A stretch of DNA of 64,000 nt. It comes from Paraspadella gotoi. Taxonomy: Eukaryota > Chaetognatha. The notes below the pieces were generated by a model, which was not told the origin of the DNA, ran no database searches, and saw only the letters and a list, made by a program, of their open reading frames with translations. Location of the stretch: NCBI GenBank assembly GCA_051294375.1, contig CM119267.1:15788105-15852104 (forward strand). Direction: 5' to 3'. The translations under genes and the position numbers were made by a program. Below, piece after piece: positions 12,501 to 22,368 of this stretch. Positions within the stretch are counted from its first letter, which is position 1. Every line of letters begins with the position of its first letter.

Positions 12501-13945
12501 TCTCGAAATAAAAATTGCTCGTCAGAAGCGAAAAAAAATCACCAACTGGAAAATCCAAGACAGAGAATGTAAAATATTATCCATTACCTGAAAACACAAC
12601 TTCCAGTAGACTAGGATTAGAACTTATTGATATGCATAACAAGTGTAACAATTCAATGAGTGCGTTTTCCACCTAAACAAGTTATTAAGGGCCTTAATAT
12701 TTCTCTCTAATGACACTAATACTTTAAAAACTGAACCTGTTTTGAGTGACATTCAGCACATGAACCCAACAACGAAAGTAACGGATTTAAAATAGGCTCG
12801 TTTGACAACAAATGTTTACTAGGACGAGAAAGAATGCTCGAAGACCTAGGAATAAAAGAAAAAATAATCTATGGTCGGCCAAGTGTAATTTGTGTGAATT
12901 TCTTTTAATTTAATTAATTTTTTACAACGATTTTAAAGTCTCGAAAATTGTGAGCCAAAACATGTCTGCATTGTTACAAATAAAATCGTTGTAAAAAATT
13001 AAAAAAACTTTGCTAATATCTTATAACAATGAAAAAAAGGATTATACCATGAATACCAATGTATTTAATTTTAAAGAGAGTCAGGTTTAACCGTAACTCA
13101 CTCGGAAGCCAACAAAATTTCGTAAATCTTTAGTTGTTCAAGCTTGAGATCATCCCAGAATTCTGTAACTTCGCCGGCCCAAATTACGAAACGCGAGAGA
13201 ACTTCTTCTTTTAAAAAAAAGTCCAACAAAGGTCTTGTCAAATCCTGCAAACAGTCAGTGATGCGACTTGGATTTTGAAGATGTTACACACACGGCAATT
13301 TTTTACTACTACGCGCCTCACCTTTTCCGCACCCATAGACTCCTCGCACAAAAGATGAGTCATCTGTCTAACATGATTGACGACCGTCTTAGCTTCGTCA
13401 AGAGTGTATCGTCGAAAATCTCCGCGTTCCATTAGGTTCAACGCCATCTTCCAGTGCGATCTGGTTCGTAAAAATATAAAAAAATGAACCCGTCGTTGCT
13501 GATACGTTACCCATATCTGATATAGTTTTCCTCAGTTTTCCTCAACGCCAATCATTAGTCTATCCCACCACTCTTTTTTAAATCTTAAGGCAAAAACGCC
13601 ATACGAAATTCATACAGAAAATATGTTTGTAAAACCGGAAAGTTATAAAAAATGTAATACTCAAAGTCAACACTCGCCGGAATACTTCCAGGCCCGTAAT
13701 AGGATCGTATTCGGTCACGGTCGCGATGCGGGCCTCGTTGACAGTGCCGCGACGGCTTCTGGGGGCGGATCTTCCGGGTGGCGTCGAAACTGGCAACAGG
13801 AATAAACAATAGCTTAGCGTGTTTCATTATCAACAAATTTTTTTAATAGAACGTAATGTGAATTAGCAAAAATTTAAGCACCTGCTGGACCATGGAGGCT
13901 TCCAGTTCCGCTCATCGAAACGACGGCGATTTCTCCTCCATCCAT
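3508..13945 (-). CDS. FHF complex subunit HOOK-interacting protein 1 (FHIP1/FAM160A family)
   Basis: FHIP proteins join FTS and Hook to form an adaptor linking dynein to endosomal cargo. Exons read on the minus strand: 13945-13882, 13789-about 13672, 13460-13322, 13244-13102, 12845-12737, 12672-12588, 11819-11760, 11693-11556, 11418-11283, 11214-11056, 9927-9760, 9683-9507, 9129-9044, 8964-8895, 7979-7887, 7775-7655, 7366-7187, 6969-6876, 6665-6506, 6440-6289, 4968-4813, 4557-4450, 4360-about 4165, 4101-3942, 3865-3745, 3672-3508. Family landmarks include LATGLSGLYSSLPRKL, NSLEFCNAV, YNGFLVPVIGPALHQ, ATAYLDLFLRTITEPSLL, CAVSLSLFKTLVDL, the YLHDARKCVAEC/YWSSSYDE segment and the C-terminal VNLLLTGLIIRLAAYPQP and FLLHPNLVFQP. 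The middle third is Ser/Glu-rich and probably disordered. The start ATG at 13945 is the first in frame. The final exon after 3508 was not found among the repeats downstream. Exon 11819-11760 does not keep frame as read. Confidence 0.9.
4690..4800. repeat. Dispersed GGAGG-rich repeat, shared with 17876-17995
   Basis: The stretch beginning AACGAGAGAATGTATCGCTAG and ending near AAATCCTCCTCTG occurs again, with small differences, at 17876-17995 inside the inverted-repeat element at 17833-18362. It lies in an FHIP intron here. Confidence 0.6.
5150..5545. repeat. Imperfect AT-rich minisatellite
   Basis: About 18 tandem units of roughly 18-23 bp in an FHIP intron. The unit drifts from ATTGATGCAATAATAA through GTAATTGATTGATGTAATA to CATTCATTGATGCGATGATAAT. 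The last form is the most regular (about six units up to 5540). Confidence 0.8.
5685..6055. mobile_element. Long imperfect palindrome (foldback element)
   Basis: The left arm (from ACAATTGGAAG through AAAATTTAGATATAGCTTCT and TTAGAATATAGTAC) is repeated in inverted form on the right (GTACTATATTCTAA, AGAGCTATATCTAAATTTTT, TTTCCAATTGT). The centre lies near 5868. The whole element could fold into one hairpin. It sits in the FHIP intron between the exons at 6289 and 4968. Confidence 0.7.
8135..8395. repeat. Dispersed repeat copy A (CCCATTGGGATGGG family)
   Basis: Shares TGTGATGCCCATTGG, CCGACCCTCAGT, GAGGGAAGTCGTTAGGAC and GACGGTGTGAATATACCGCC with 8538-8665 and, inverted, with 26697-26905. It is GC-richer than its surroundings and lies in an FHIP intron. 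No ORF of note. Confidence 0.65.
8538..8665. repeat. Dispersed repeat copy B (internally deleted)
   Basis: Begins GCAACAGCCGGGTTGCC and ends at TATACCGCCACAG, the same two ends as the family at 8135-8395 and 26697-26905. It lacks the central part containing GAGGGAAGTCGTTAGGAC. Confidence 0.6.
12907..13002. mobile_element. Short hairpin element with about 20 bp terminal inverted repeats
   Basis: AATTTTTTACAACGATTTTA at the left is mirrored by TAAAATCGTTGTAAAAAATT at the right, around a centre of about 50 bp. The near-perfect arms and small size fit a MITE or a palindromic hairpin in an FHIP intron. Confidence 0.65.
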
Positions 13946-14012
13946 GATGATGGAAACTGCATTTGAATAAAAATAAAGTCGTTGGCCAAACTTGAGACAT
14001 CAATGTGACTTT

Positions 14013-14587
14013 ATACAGAAGGCTTCATATTATAAAATTAGGTACCCCTTCTTTGTGACCAGAACTAGTTCCGAGAAAACTACTGGACCAAATTTATTGA
14101 AATTTGGAATGAACGATCCCTATGTGAATAGTAATAAAACTATCGAGGCAAATTTCAATATTTGACCGCTGAGCCAAGATATGGGCCCCCGGGGGTTCAC
14201 CCATGGGGGCAAAAAATGGTCAAAAATTGTTTTCAAATTTTTTAATTTATTTTTGTTTTGAACTGTTGCACAGACATTTACTCTTCCACAAAAACGTATT
14301 TATTACTTCAAAAATATTCATGTACCTTAATTGTTAGATTCATGAACATCATGAAAAATGAAAAAACAATTTTTAGCATAATTTGGCCCCCCAGGGGTCC
14401 AACCCCAGGGCCCTGTATCTCTTGTCAGGGGTTGAATATCAAAATTCGCCTCGATAGTTCCATTTATATAGTCATTAGCACTCTAAATGTAAAATTTCAT
14501 TAAATTCGATCGGGTAGTTTGGTGGGAACAGATTCTGGTCACAAAAAATGGGTACCACATTTTATAATATGAAGCCTTCTGTACAGT
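14013..14587. mobile_element. MITE-like element with long terminal inverted repeats
   Basis: The ends TACAGAAGGCTTCATATTAT and ATAATATGAAGCCTTCTGTA are exact inverts. The inversion continues imperfectly inward (GGTACCCC/GGTACCAC, CTATCGAGGCAAATTTC/GAATTTTGCC..CTCGATAG, GGGCCCCCGG/CCAGGGCCC). A second member is at 17833-18362. It occupies the space between the FHIP 5' end and the DNAJB6 3' end. The remaining interval 14588-16014 holds no gene I can support. Confidence 0.8.
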
Positions 14588-16014
14588 CTACAACTTCTCT
14601 ATATAGTTTCAAAAAAAAAGTTGCTCGATTAGAATTTTATAGAGTAAAACTAAAATGAAATTACCTTAGCTTAAGTATGGTTAGGTAGTAATTCTTAATA
14701 ATTTCGCCATTTTGTCCAGTCAATGAATAAAGCTTTTTCGTTTAGATATCTATTGAACTGGTGAATAAAGCACATTTAACGTATCGAAATGAACCAATCT
14801 CGGATAAGAAGTCACAAGAAGTATCATACAACGTAAAACAGCTTTTGCCATCTTTGGAAAAAGCATTACGTATCAATCTCAAGTTTACGATGAAACGAAT
14901 AAAATAACAAAAGTTCAATTTACATTTTAACGATCTCTTCTGATGTATCAAATATTACTAAAACGTACTGCACTTTCTTAAACTTAGAAGTCACTAATAT
15001 CCGCCAAAATATTTACACGGAATATTACCGCCTTAAATTCACATACACAGGGGTGATAAATACAGACTTGGGTTTTTTACTTACAAACCATTTAAGTAAA
15101 ATTACGGACAAAACATTCGTCCCTGTCTGGGAGTCTTAAAAGATTACAAACAAAAGCAGAAGTCAAAGCGCGAAAAAGAAAATTTCAGAAAACGAAATTT
15201 AATTAATGAAATTTTACAGTTTAACAGCTAGGTTAGCTGTAACCGCAAAATATAAATTCTCCAAATCATGATTAAAAGTCAAAAGCATGCTTAATGCTCA
15301 TCCAAAAACGGGTTTGTATGAAAAAATTACTAAAAATTATGAATGCCGGTCAAAATAAATGACTTTCATTGCCTTATTTTAATCATAAACATTTTCCTTT
15401 ACAGAGAATGTAGAAAGAACCTTTTTCGACAGGGATATCAGCCACTCATTTTAAAAATTGCGAATCATTTTTCACTCCTGGCTCATCCGAGTTGCATCGC
15501 AAAGATTCTTAACCAATGACTCAGTAAGAATCTATCTGGTAAAATAAATTACAAAAATTAGAGAGATCTGTATCGACTGGAATGATCAAATAAAATGGCT
15601 AACCTTATTTAGAAAAAAAGTCATTTATAAAAAATGTGGCAGACTTTTCAATTTTAAAACCTAACTTTTACAGAAATTGAATTTCTATAGCGGCATTTAA
15701 AACATTGGTTACAAATCATCTTAAAGAGGCAAATAATAGGAGGAAAACTGGTTTTATTACATTTGGAATGATTATTGCACGGTAATTTTAAAAAGATTTA
15801 GATCATTAAAAAGTAAATAAATACTATAAAACTACAACTGCCACACACTGAATTAAAATTAATTACTCTAATACCTCTAAATAAAAAAAATATTTCAAAT
15901 AACAAAAGGCAAAATGGGATAAAGGCATAAATATTAAATTTCTAATTAAAACATTCTTCTTGGGTGAAAAAAAAATTCTAGCGCGGTCGCTATATACATT
16001 AAATGCTGTCATTG

Positions 16015-19000
16015 TCAATATTCTAAAGCAACTTGATGCCCGTTAACGGTTTTGTGAGTTACGATACCGTCTTCTTCAACGATTACCGTTTCAACGCCAT
16101 TCTCGACAATCTTCTTTGTCACCACCTTTTGGGAATATAATGAACTAGACAATGTAAATATCTAAATATAAATTACGGCATACTACCTGACGCCCATTGA
16201 CTACCCGAGTGGAAACTGATTGAGTTCTGCAAGCTGCACCTCCCCCAAATCCACCAAAATTTGATGACGAAAATGATACCATACTTCCTCCTTAAAGAAA
16301 AAAAAACATTATAAATCTATATCAAAAACGGTCCTTCAAATGTGTTGCACTTGTATTTCTGAGTGATACGTAACTACATAACTTATACAATTTATATCTA
16401 ACAAGCGTCCAATGGTTAATGACTTACCTGCAAAGCTTAAACTACAACCAAATATTACGTAAAATACGTAGTTCTGCGTGGTAACGTGACTACTGACTAC
16501 ACAAGTAAAAAACTTATGCACAACAATCATACACGGATACCTTATTAGTCTACATCTGTATTTCATGAGTTATAACGTATTGAATTTTAGGTCATGTGAT
16601 CGCCTTTTAAGGTCATCATTTTTAACAAATGGGACAGACCTATGGACAGACAGACATACCGACCGACCGACAAGTGACTCGCGGCGCAACTAGTAACCGA
16701 CAAAGAATATTTAAAAAACTAGCACACCTCCTCCACCAAATGGATCCATGTCCATGCCGGGAAACAACCCTCCAAAAGGTCCGGCGCCTCCAAAACCAAA
16801 TGCTGCGAAAGGATTCATGAACGGAGTCGCCATGGCCATTTGCTGCTGCTGCATAATCGGGTCCCCTGAACCACAACATGAAAGCTCAATATCTATTATT
16901 ATTTATTACAATTTCGAAATAGAGGCGCACGTACCCATTCTTGGATGGTGGTGATGATGATGGTGATGATGCTGAAAACGAAGTTAAAAAATCTTAAAAG
17001 CATAAGGATCGTCGCAATCGCATAAGAAAAATCTGGATTGACGACAAATTTTGATACTAAAAAAATTTTATAAACAGAAAGAAAAAGAAGAAAAGAAAAA
17101 AGAAAGAATAGAAAGAAAAAAAGAATAGAAAGGAAAGAAAGAATAGAAAGGAAAGAAAGAATAGAAAGGAAAGAAAGAATAGAAAGGAAAGAAAGAATAG
17201 AAAGGAAAGAAAGAATAGAAAGGAAAAAAAATTGAAAGGAAAGAAAGAATAAAAAGGAAAGAAAGAATAAAAAGGAAAGAAAGGAAAGAAAGAAAAATAA
17301 GAATAAAGAGAGAGTGACGAGAAGAAAGAACGAAATAAAAACCTGAAGTTACTATAGCAAAATGATAACAAGCACGAATGCGATTTTACGAGTTCAATCC
17401 TATTTCAATTTTTTTTAAAATAAAAACGCAGAGAGAGAGAGAGAATCAGCAGACGAATCAGCAGAAGCAGCAGGAGAAAAGAGAGAAAAGAGAGAAAAAG
17501 AAAGAAAGCCCCTGCATAGCCCAAGGAATCAGCGACTGGGGAAAAGAGAGAGAGAGAGAGAGCTACATATAATTAAAAGAGAAAAGAGAGACAGAAGGAG
17601 ACAAAAAAATAAAAATAGAAGAAATTTGTTTGTTTTGATAAAACGGAAACAAAACATATTTAATAACTGTCCTCACCCAATTTCAAGGACCTCAATTGAT
17701 GAGAAGCTGTATAAGTGTATATAAATTTTCAGATTCATACACCCAAATTTAATCATCAAAAAGGCGATCGATAAGTTGGAACGCCGACGACGACAACGCC
17801 ACTTATGCGCAAAAGCCGATAAGAAAAAAAATATATACAGAAGGCTTCATATTAGAAAATGCTCTCCCGTTTGTTCGAAGAAAAGAAACGAGAGAATGTA
17901 TCATCGCTAGACAAAATATACGGAGGGGCAGGAGGAGGAAAGAAGAGGAAGAGGAGAATGTTGCAGCAAGGTAAATCCTCCTCTGATAAACATTAAGAGG
18001 TTCATGTCTTTTTTTTAGTGAGAGCAAAAATTATATCTAAAATGATGAACTAAGCAAGTTTAAAGGAAGAAAAATCAATTTAAATTTATGAAAATTAATT
18101 TTAAAATAGTTTTTCTACAAAGTTAAGACAAATGCAATTGATCAAACAAAAAAAATATCGTTAAAGGAAAAAAAAATTTTCACAATCTTATCTTAGCTCA
18201 GGGGTAAAATATTGAAAATCGCCTCGATAGTCCCATTAGTATGGCCATTGGGATGCTGTATACAAAATCATATAGAATTTTGTTCAGTGATTTGGGCAGA
18301 ACCGATTCTCGGTCAGAAAAACGGGGAGAGCATTTTCTAATATGAAGACTTCTGTATATTTATACATACAATAACAAGGTATATTAAAACCCATCCCTGC
18401 ACCTGAGCTGAGGATGCTCTATGACCGGCAAAATGAGCTTGCTCGTGATGATGAATGTGATGAGAATTGAAGAGCTCCTCGAAAGGATCCATACCGCCAA
18501 AAAACTCCCTGAAGATATCCATCGGATCTCGAAAAATGAAGTTGAAATGGGCGGTTCCTAAATGAAATACATAATCATAAAATGTGAAGGCTAATGAACA
18601 AAAAATGATCATTCTTCGATAAAATGTATCAAAATTTTGTCTCACCAGGATGATGATGATGGCGCTGATGCCTGGCGCTTCCGCCTCGGGGAGCGAACAT
18701 GTCCTCAAAGCCGAAAAATTCTTCGGCGTCGCCGGCATTTTGCCGCAGACCAGCGTGACCGTAGCGATCGTATATATCGCGCTTTTCAGGGTCGGAAAGT
18801 ACCTTAGCAAAATATCAATTAACTCTTAAGTATAATTATAATCTAACAAGAGACTCATAAGACGGGCAAAATTTTACATTCACCGTTTTGAATTTTCTTG
18901 TCGGTGATTTTTTTTTGCTTCTTACGAGCAACAACATACAGAAATTTTATTAGACAAAAAAAAATAACACTGGCAAGAATACAAAACCTTTTTCAAGAAC

Positions 19001-19623
19001 CACCCTAACTTAAGTACCCTTAACCCTTACCACCCTAAACGCTTATCACCCTTAACCCGAATAACCCCAGACCCGAATCACCTTTAACCACCCCTAACCC
19101 TTACCCCCCTAACGCTAACAAGCCCTAACCACCATTAATCCTAACCACCTGATCACCACTAACCCCTAAACCACCCACAATATGCGAATAGACCGACTGA
19201 TTCCAGTCGGCGAAAATTAAATTATACCCATTTGACAAATGGCTTACCTGATACGCCTCACTTATTTCCTTAAATTTTCGTTCGGCGATATCCTTGTTTT
19301 CACCGGCGTTTTTGTCTGGATGCCACTTTAATGCCATTTTTCTGTAAGCTTTCTTGACCTCGTCCTCAGTGCTGCCTCTTAAAACACCTGCAGTAAAATA
19401 TACATTATCTACCTTATATTACTTATAAGTCCTACTGATAACTCGACTGTCATGTTATACGTTAGGTATTCAAAGCGTTAAAGGAAAAATTACCGAGAAC
19501 TTGGTAGTAATCGGGAGGGTCTGAAGAACTCGCCGACGCCATTTTTGGTTTTTCTGAGTTTTTGCTTTGCTTTGGTTTATGAGTTTTAGATCTTTGTGAA
19601 TTTTGGTGTTTCGCTGCTGGCAT
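16015..19623 (-). CDS. DNAJB6: DnaJ homolog subfamily B member 6-type Hsp40 co-chaperone
   Basis: Class B J-protein that activates Hsp70 ATPase and, in this subfamily, holds aggregation-prone clients. Eight exons keep one frame: 19623-19494, 19387-19248, 18802-18646, 18557-18403, 16971-16935, 16865-16728, 16290-16187, 16125-16015 (TGA), giving about 323 residues (296 from the second ATG at 19542, which has the better context). The J domain begins [20 protein letters not shown], with the Hsp70-activating HPD in KWHPDKN. A Gly/Phe region follows ([19 protein letters not shown]). Next come His clusters and a Ser/Gly stretch. The C-terminal domain ([25 protein letters not shown]) matches the DNAJB6/DNAJB8 type. 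The length fits the long DNAJB6 isoform. His clusters fall in three separate exons, one of them a 37-nt exon encoding nine consecutive His. Confidence 0.93.
17090..17310. repeat. Purine 18-bp minisatellite in a DNAJB6 intron
   Basis: Tandem copies of an 18 bp unit close to AAAGAAAGAATAGAAAGG, at least seven between about 17109 and 17285, flanked by less ordered GAAA sequence. The long Phe/Ser ORF on the minus strand is only a translation of this tract. Confidence 0.85.
17833..18362. mobile_element. MITE-like element, second member, with nested repeat
   Basis: The ends ATACAGAAGGCTTCATATTAGAAAATGC and GCATTTTCTAATATGAAGACTTCTGTAT are inverted and match the element at 14013-14587. The right half also aligns (CGCCTCGATAGTCCCATTAG). 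Its left interior holds the GGAGG-rich repeat also found at 4690-4800, so one element is nested in or hybrid with another. It ends about 40 bp from a DNAJB6 exon. Confidence 0.75.
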
Positions 19624-21826
19624 TATTTCTTGGAAGAACGATGTAACTCAATTCCAGTAAACATGATTTAGCTGAGTTATAAAAATATAAAAATATTTCA
19701 AAACCTGTTACGCCGAAAGCTGAAAACCAAACACTATACGGACAGAAAAATGATTCTTTTAAAAAATCAAGTTTTTACTATGGTCTGATTTAGCTTTTTA
19801 ATTGCCATTACGACTGATTGAAACGCGGTATTTAAACCTAGTAAAGCAAATAGCATCGAAATCCAATCCATGCGGAATTTTGTCACGTATGAGAAAAGTT
19901 ATTAGTTTAGTTATACTTAACAGAAATTCTGAATGAATAACTACGATGACAGTTCAACCGTCAGACAGCGATTAGTAAATAAAAGAATAACGAAATCACA
20001 GAAGAAAATATTCCATATTACGAAAAATAAATACTTAGTTACTAGACTAATATAATTTAAACAAAATATATATGAAATTGGTACAACCAATATAAAAATT
20101 ATCCATTCATTTAATAAATAAGCTATCTTGGCCCTGACTTTAATATACTTTAATATAACTTATGAAATTGGTACAACCAATATAAAAATTATCCATTCAT
20201 TTAATGAAACACGACGGAATTTTTTTTCTGAAATGAAAAGAAAAGCATCAACATCATTGCATCTGCCAATTATTTACCCCAATAAGCTTATTGTTAGGAG
20301 TACAAATATAAATACAAATATAAATACAATGAGCGAAAAAATGTCATATCTCTCAGCGTGATTAGACAAGCAACGATTGGCTGATTAGCTTTTTTCGAAG
20401 TTCACTTTTCACGTCCCAATCGCGTTTGACTAAAATTTCTTTTCTTCTGTTACGGAGATTCCAAAATTCCGGTTAAGGATTTTTCACGGCTTTTGTTTTT
20501 TTTTTCGATGATGCATCTAGGTATAAACTGGCGGTTAATGTGTGCATCTAAGAAAACAAATTAAAAACGGAATATTACGTAGTTTTTTGTGTTATCATAA
20601 TTAAAACTCCCTCATTTAGATGTCTTGCTCTATCGGTCGTCTGGCTGGATATGGTAATAGACTATTCTAACTCTTTAGAGGTAATATATTCATTCCATTT
20701 GAAAATTATCTAAAAATATATCTACATAATATAGATTGTTATACTTCATATTTTATTGAAAACATCTAAGAGCACATAAAAATGCCAGCGTTCATTGCTG
20801 AAAATAATTTTGTACAAAGTTAATCTACGATGCTCAATCATGTTAAAGAGTACAGTTGTAAATTCTTATTAAATTGTATGAAGCCAATAAAGAATAAACT
20901 TAAAAAAAGCTTCAAAACCGAGAATTCAAAGTCATCGAAGCAGTATTACGTTACAAAAGAGAATGAGGTGCGATTCGTATACCGATATGTGTACCATATT
21001 CAGTTCAAGGCAAATAATAAGAGTGACTATTATTAAGACTCTTATTAAGACAATTGCTTTTTTTCTCCACTGAAGTTCTGTTTTTGAAAGAATAACCATC
21101 TTTTTAAAATATAAATACGTAATTATATTTAAGAAAATTACTTGATAGTAGGTATATATTTAAAGAATTTAGATTTCTGATCATCGAATGACCATTAGAG
21201 TGAATGGATAAATAAAGAATAAAAAACACTTAAAAAAATTATTTGCGGAATATCATTAAAATGGCATTATAATCCATTTAAGTTTTGTAAAACATGTAAA
21301 ATAATATTGACTTTAATTTGACGAGATTTCTATAATAAGGAATGAAAAAGAAAAGATTCAGATTGAGGCTGAAGATTTCAAAATTTCTATCAAGATGTTT
21401 CAGAACATGATAAATTTATTACCCATTTATACATCTCATATACTATTTTTGTGTCTAAGTGCTCCACTCTAATGACTTTGATGAACAAAAAATATTTGCT
21501 GATTTTTATAAATTCTATTTATCGATTAAGCCTTTTATATTTTCAGATCAGTTAAGGCTGTCGAAAATGTTTCTTAGCAGAAGAATAATCATTGACATTG
21601 TTATAGAAAACAGATTATTGCAAATTAGATTCCGAATTTAGTTCCTAAAATTGGATAAGAAGAGAATACTTTAATGAGGAGTCGAGTGGCAACGTCGTTT
21701 AGACCACAACGTATCAATTAATAATAATTGTTAAGAGAGGCGAGTTCAATTTTACCGCATGCGCTTCAAATACGGTTACTAACCTTTTAACAGTACACGG
21801 AAACAACAAAAGCTACAACATATGCA
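19624..21826. other. Intergenic interval between DNAJB6 5' end and fibrillin 3' end
   Basis: AT-rich, with no coding region I can support. It should hold the DNAJB6 promoter (immediately above 19623) and the fibrillin 3' UTR. A minus-strand AATAAA (plus-strand TTTATT at 21415-21420) could serve fibrillin polyadenylation. A direct duplication of TGAAATTGGTACAACCAATA plus about 25 more bases lies at about 20068-20113 and 20159-20204. Confidence 0.5.
20066..20204. repeat. Direct duplication of a palindrome-centred repeat
   Basis: Two copies, 91 bp apart, of about 45 bp containing ATTGGTACAACCAAT, a near-palindrome. A third partial copy, with the same AGCTATCTTG.CCCTGACTTT neighbour, lies at about 53349-53400 in a RasGAP intron, so it is a dispersed family. 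Confidence 0.6.
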
Positions 21827-22368
21827 TTATATAACCGTCATTTTAACTAAAAGAAAAAATTTTCCCTCGTTGTCTCGTGATGTAAGTTCGGTGAAGGGGC
21901 TTAGATTTTTGCGCCTATTCGATTTAAGTCTGAGCTCTCGGCCTTCAATCAATATTTCAAAGGACGCTGGATGATGCACATGTTGGCTAAACTTGAGCGA
22001 AGAAATTCCTTTATGGTGAGTCATGCGAAAAGAGTTATTTTCGGCTCCTTTGACGATTCTATAGCGGAATTGCTTTCCGTCTTTTACAGAAGGCGTCAGT
22101 CTTACAAGTTTTGTTTTTTTGTTTGCCTGATTCTGATTAAGAAACAAATGAATTGTTGATGTTTCGTTGATTTTTTCCGTTAGGCTGGAAACCGTGAAAT
22201 TAATCCCTGGTAATTTTCCATCGACTGTTCGGACGGTGTGTCGGCGGGATCTGCGACCTTGCTTCCCGTCAAGGCCGCAATGGTAACATCCTTCATGAGG
22301 CGGGATGTTTCCATCTTTTTCCAAATAAAAGTCAGGAAATTCAGGCTTTGACCTTCCAGAGTCTCCAC
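21827..22368 (-). other. Fibrillin terminal exon: furin site and asprosin-like propeptide
   Basis: After a short linker with CYHCG, the exon encodes [13 protein letters not shown], a dibasic-rich furin-type site (RRSRR) at the position of the profibrillin-1 RGRKRR site. About 137 residues follow to the stop, ending FLLVKMTVI, comparable to the 140-residue asprosin that ends KMKIQVLLH in FBN1. It holds predicted N-glycosylation sequons (NFT, NET, NNS). Cleavage is inferred from the motif. Confidence 0.85.

Noticed and set aside
17057-17371. 104-codon Phe/Ser ORF
   Set aside because: Pure translation of the GAAA-type minisatellite in a DNAJB6 intron.
20830-21036. 68-codon Lys-rich plus-strand ORF
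   Set aside because: AT-rich chance ORF in intergenic DNA; no homology or splice support.
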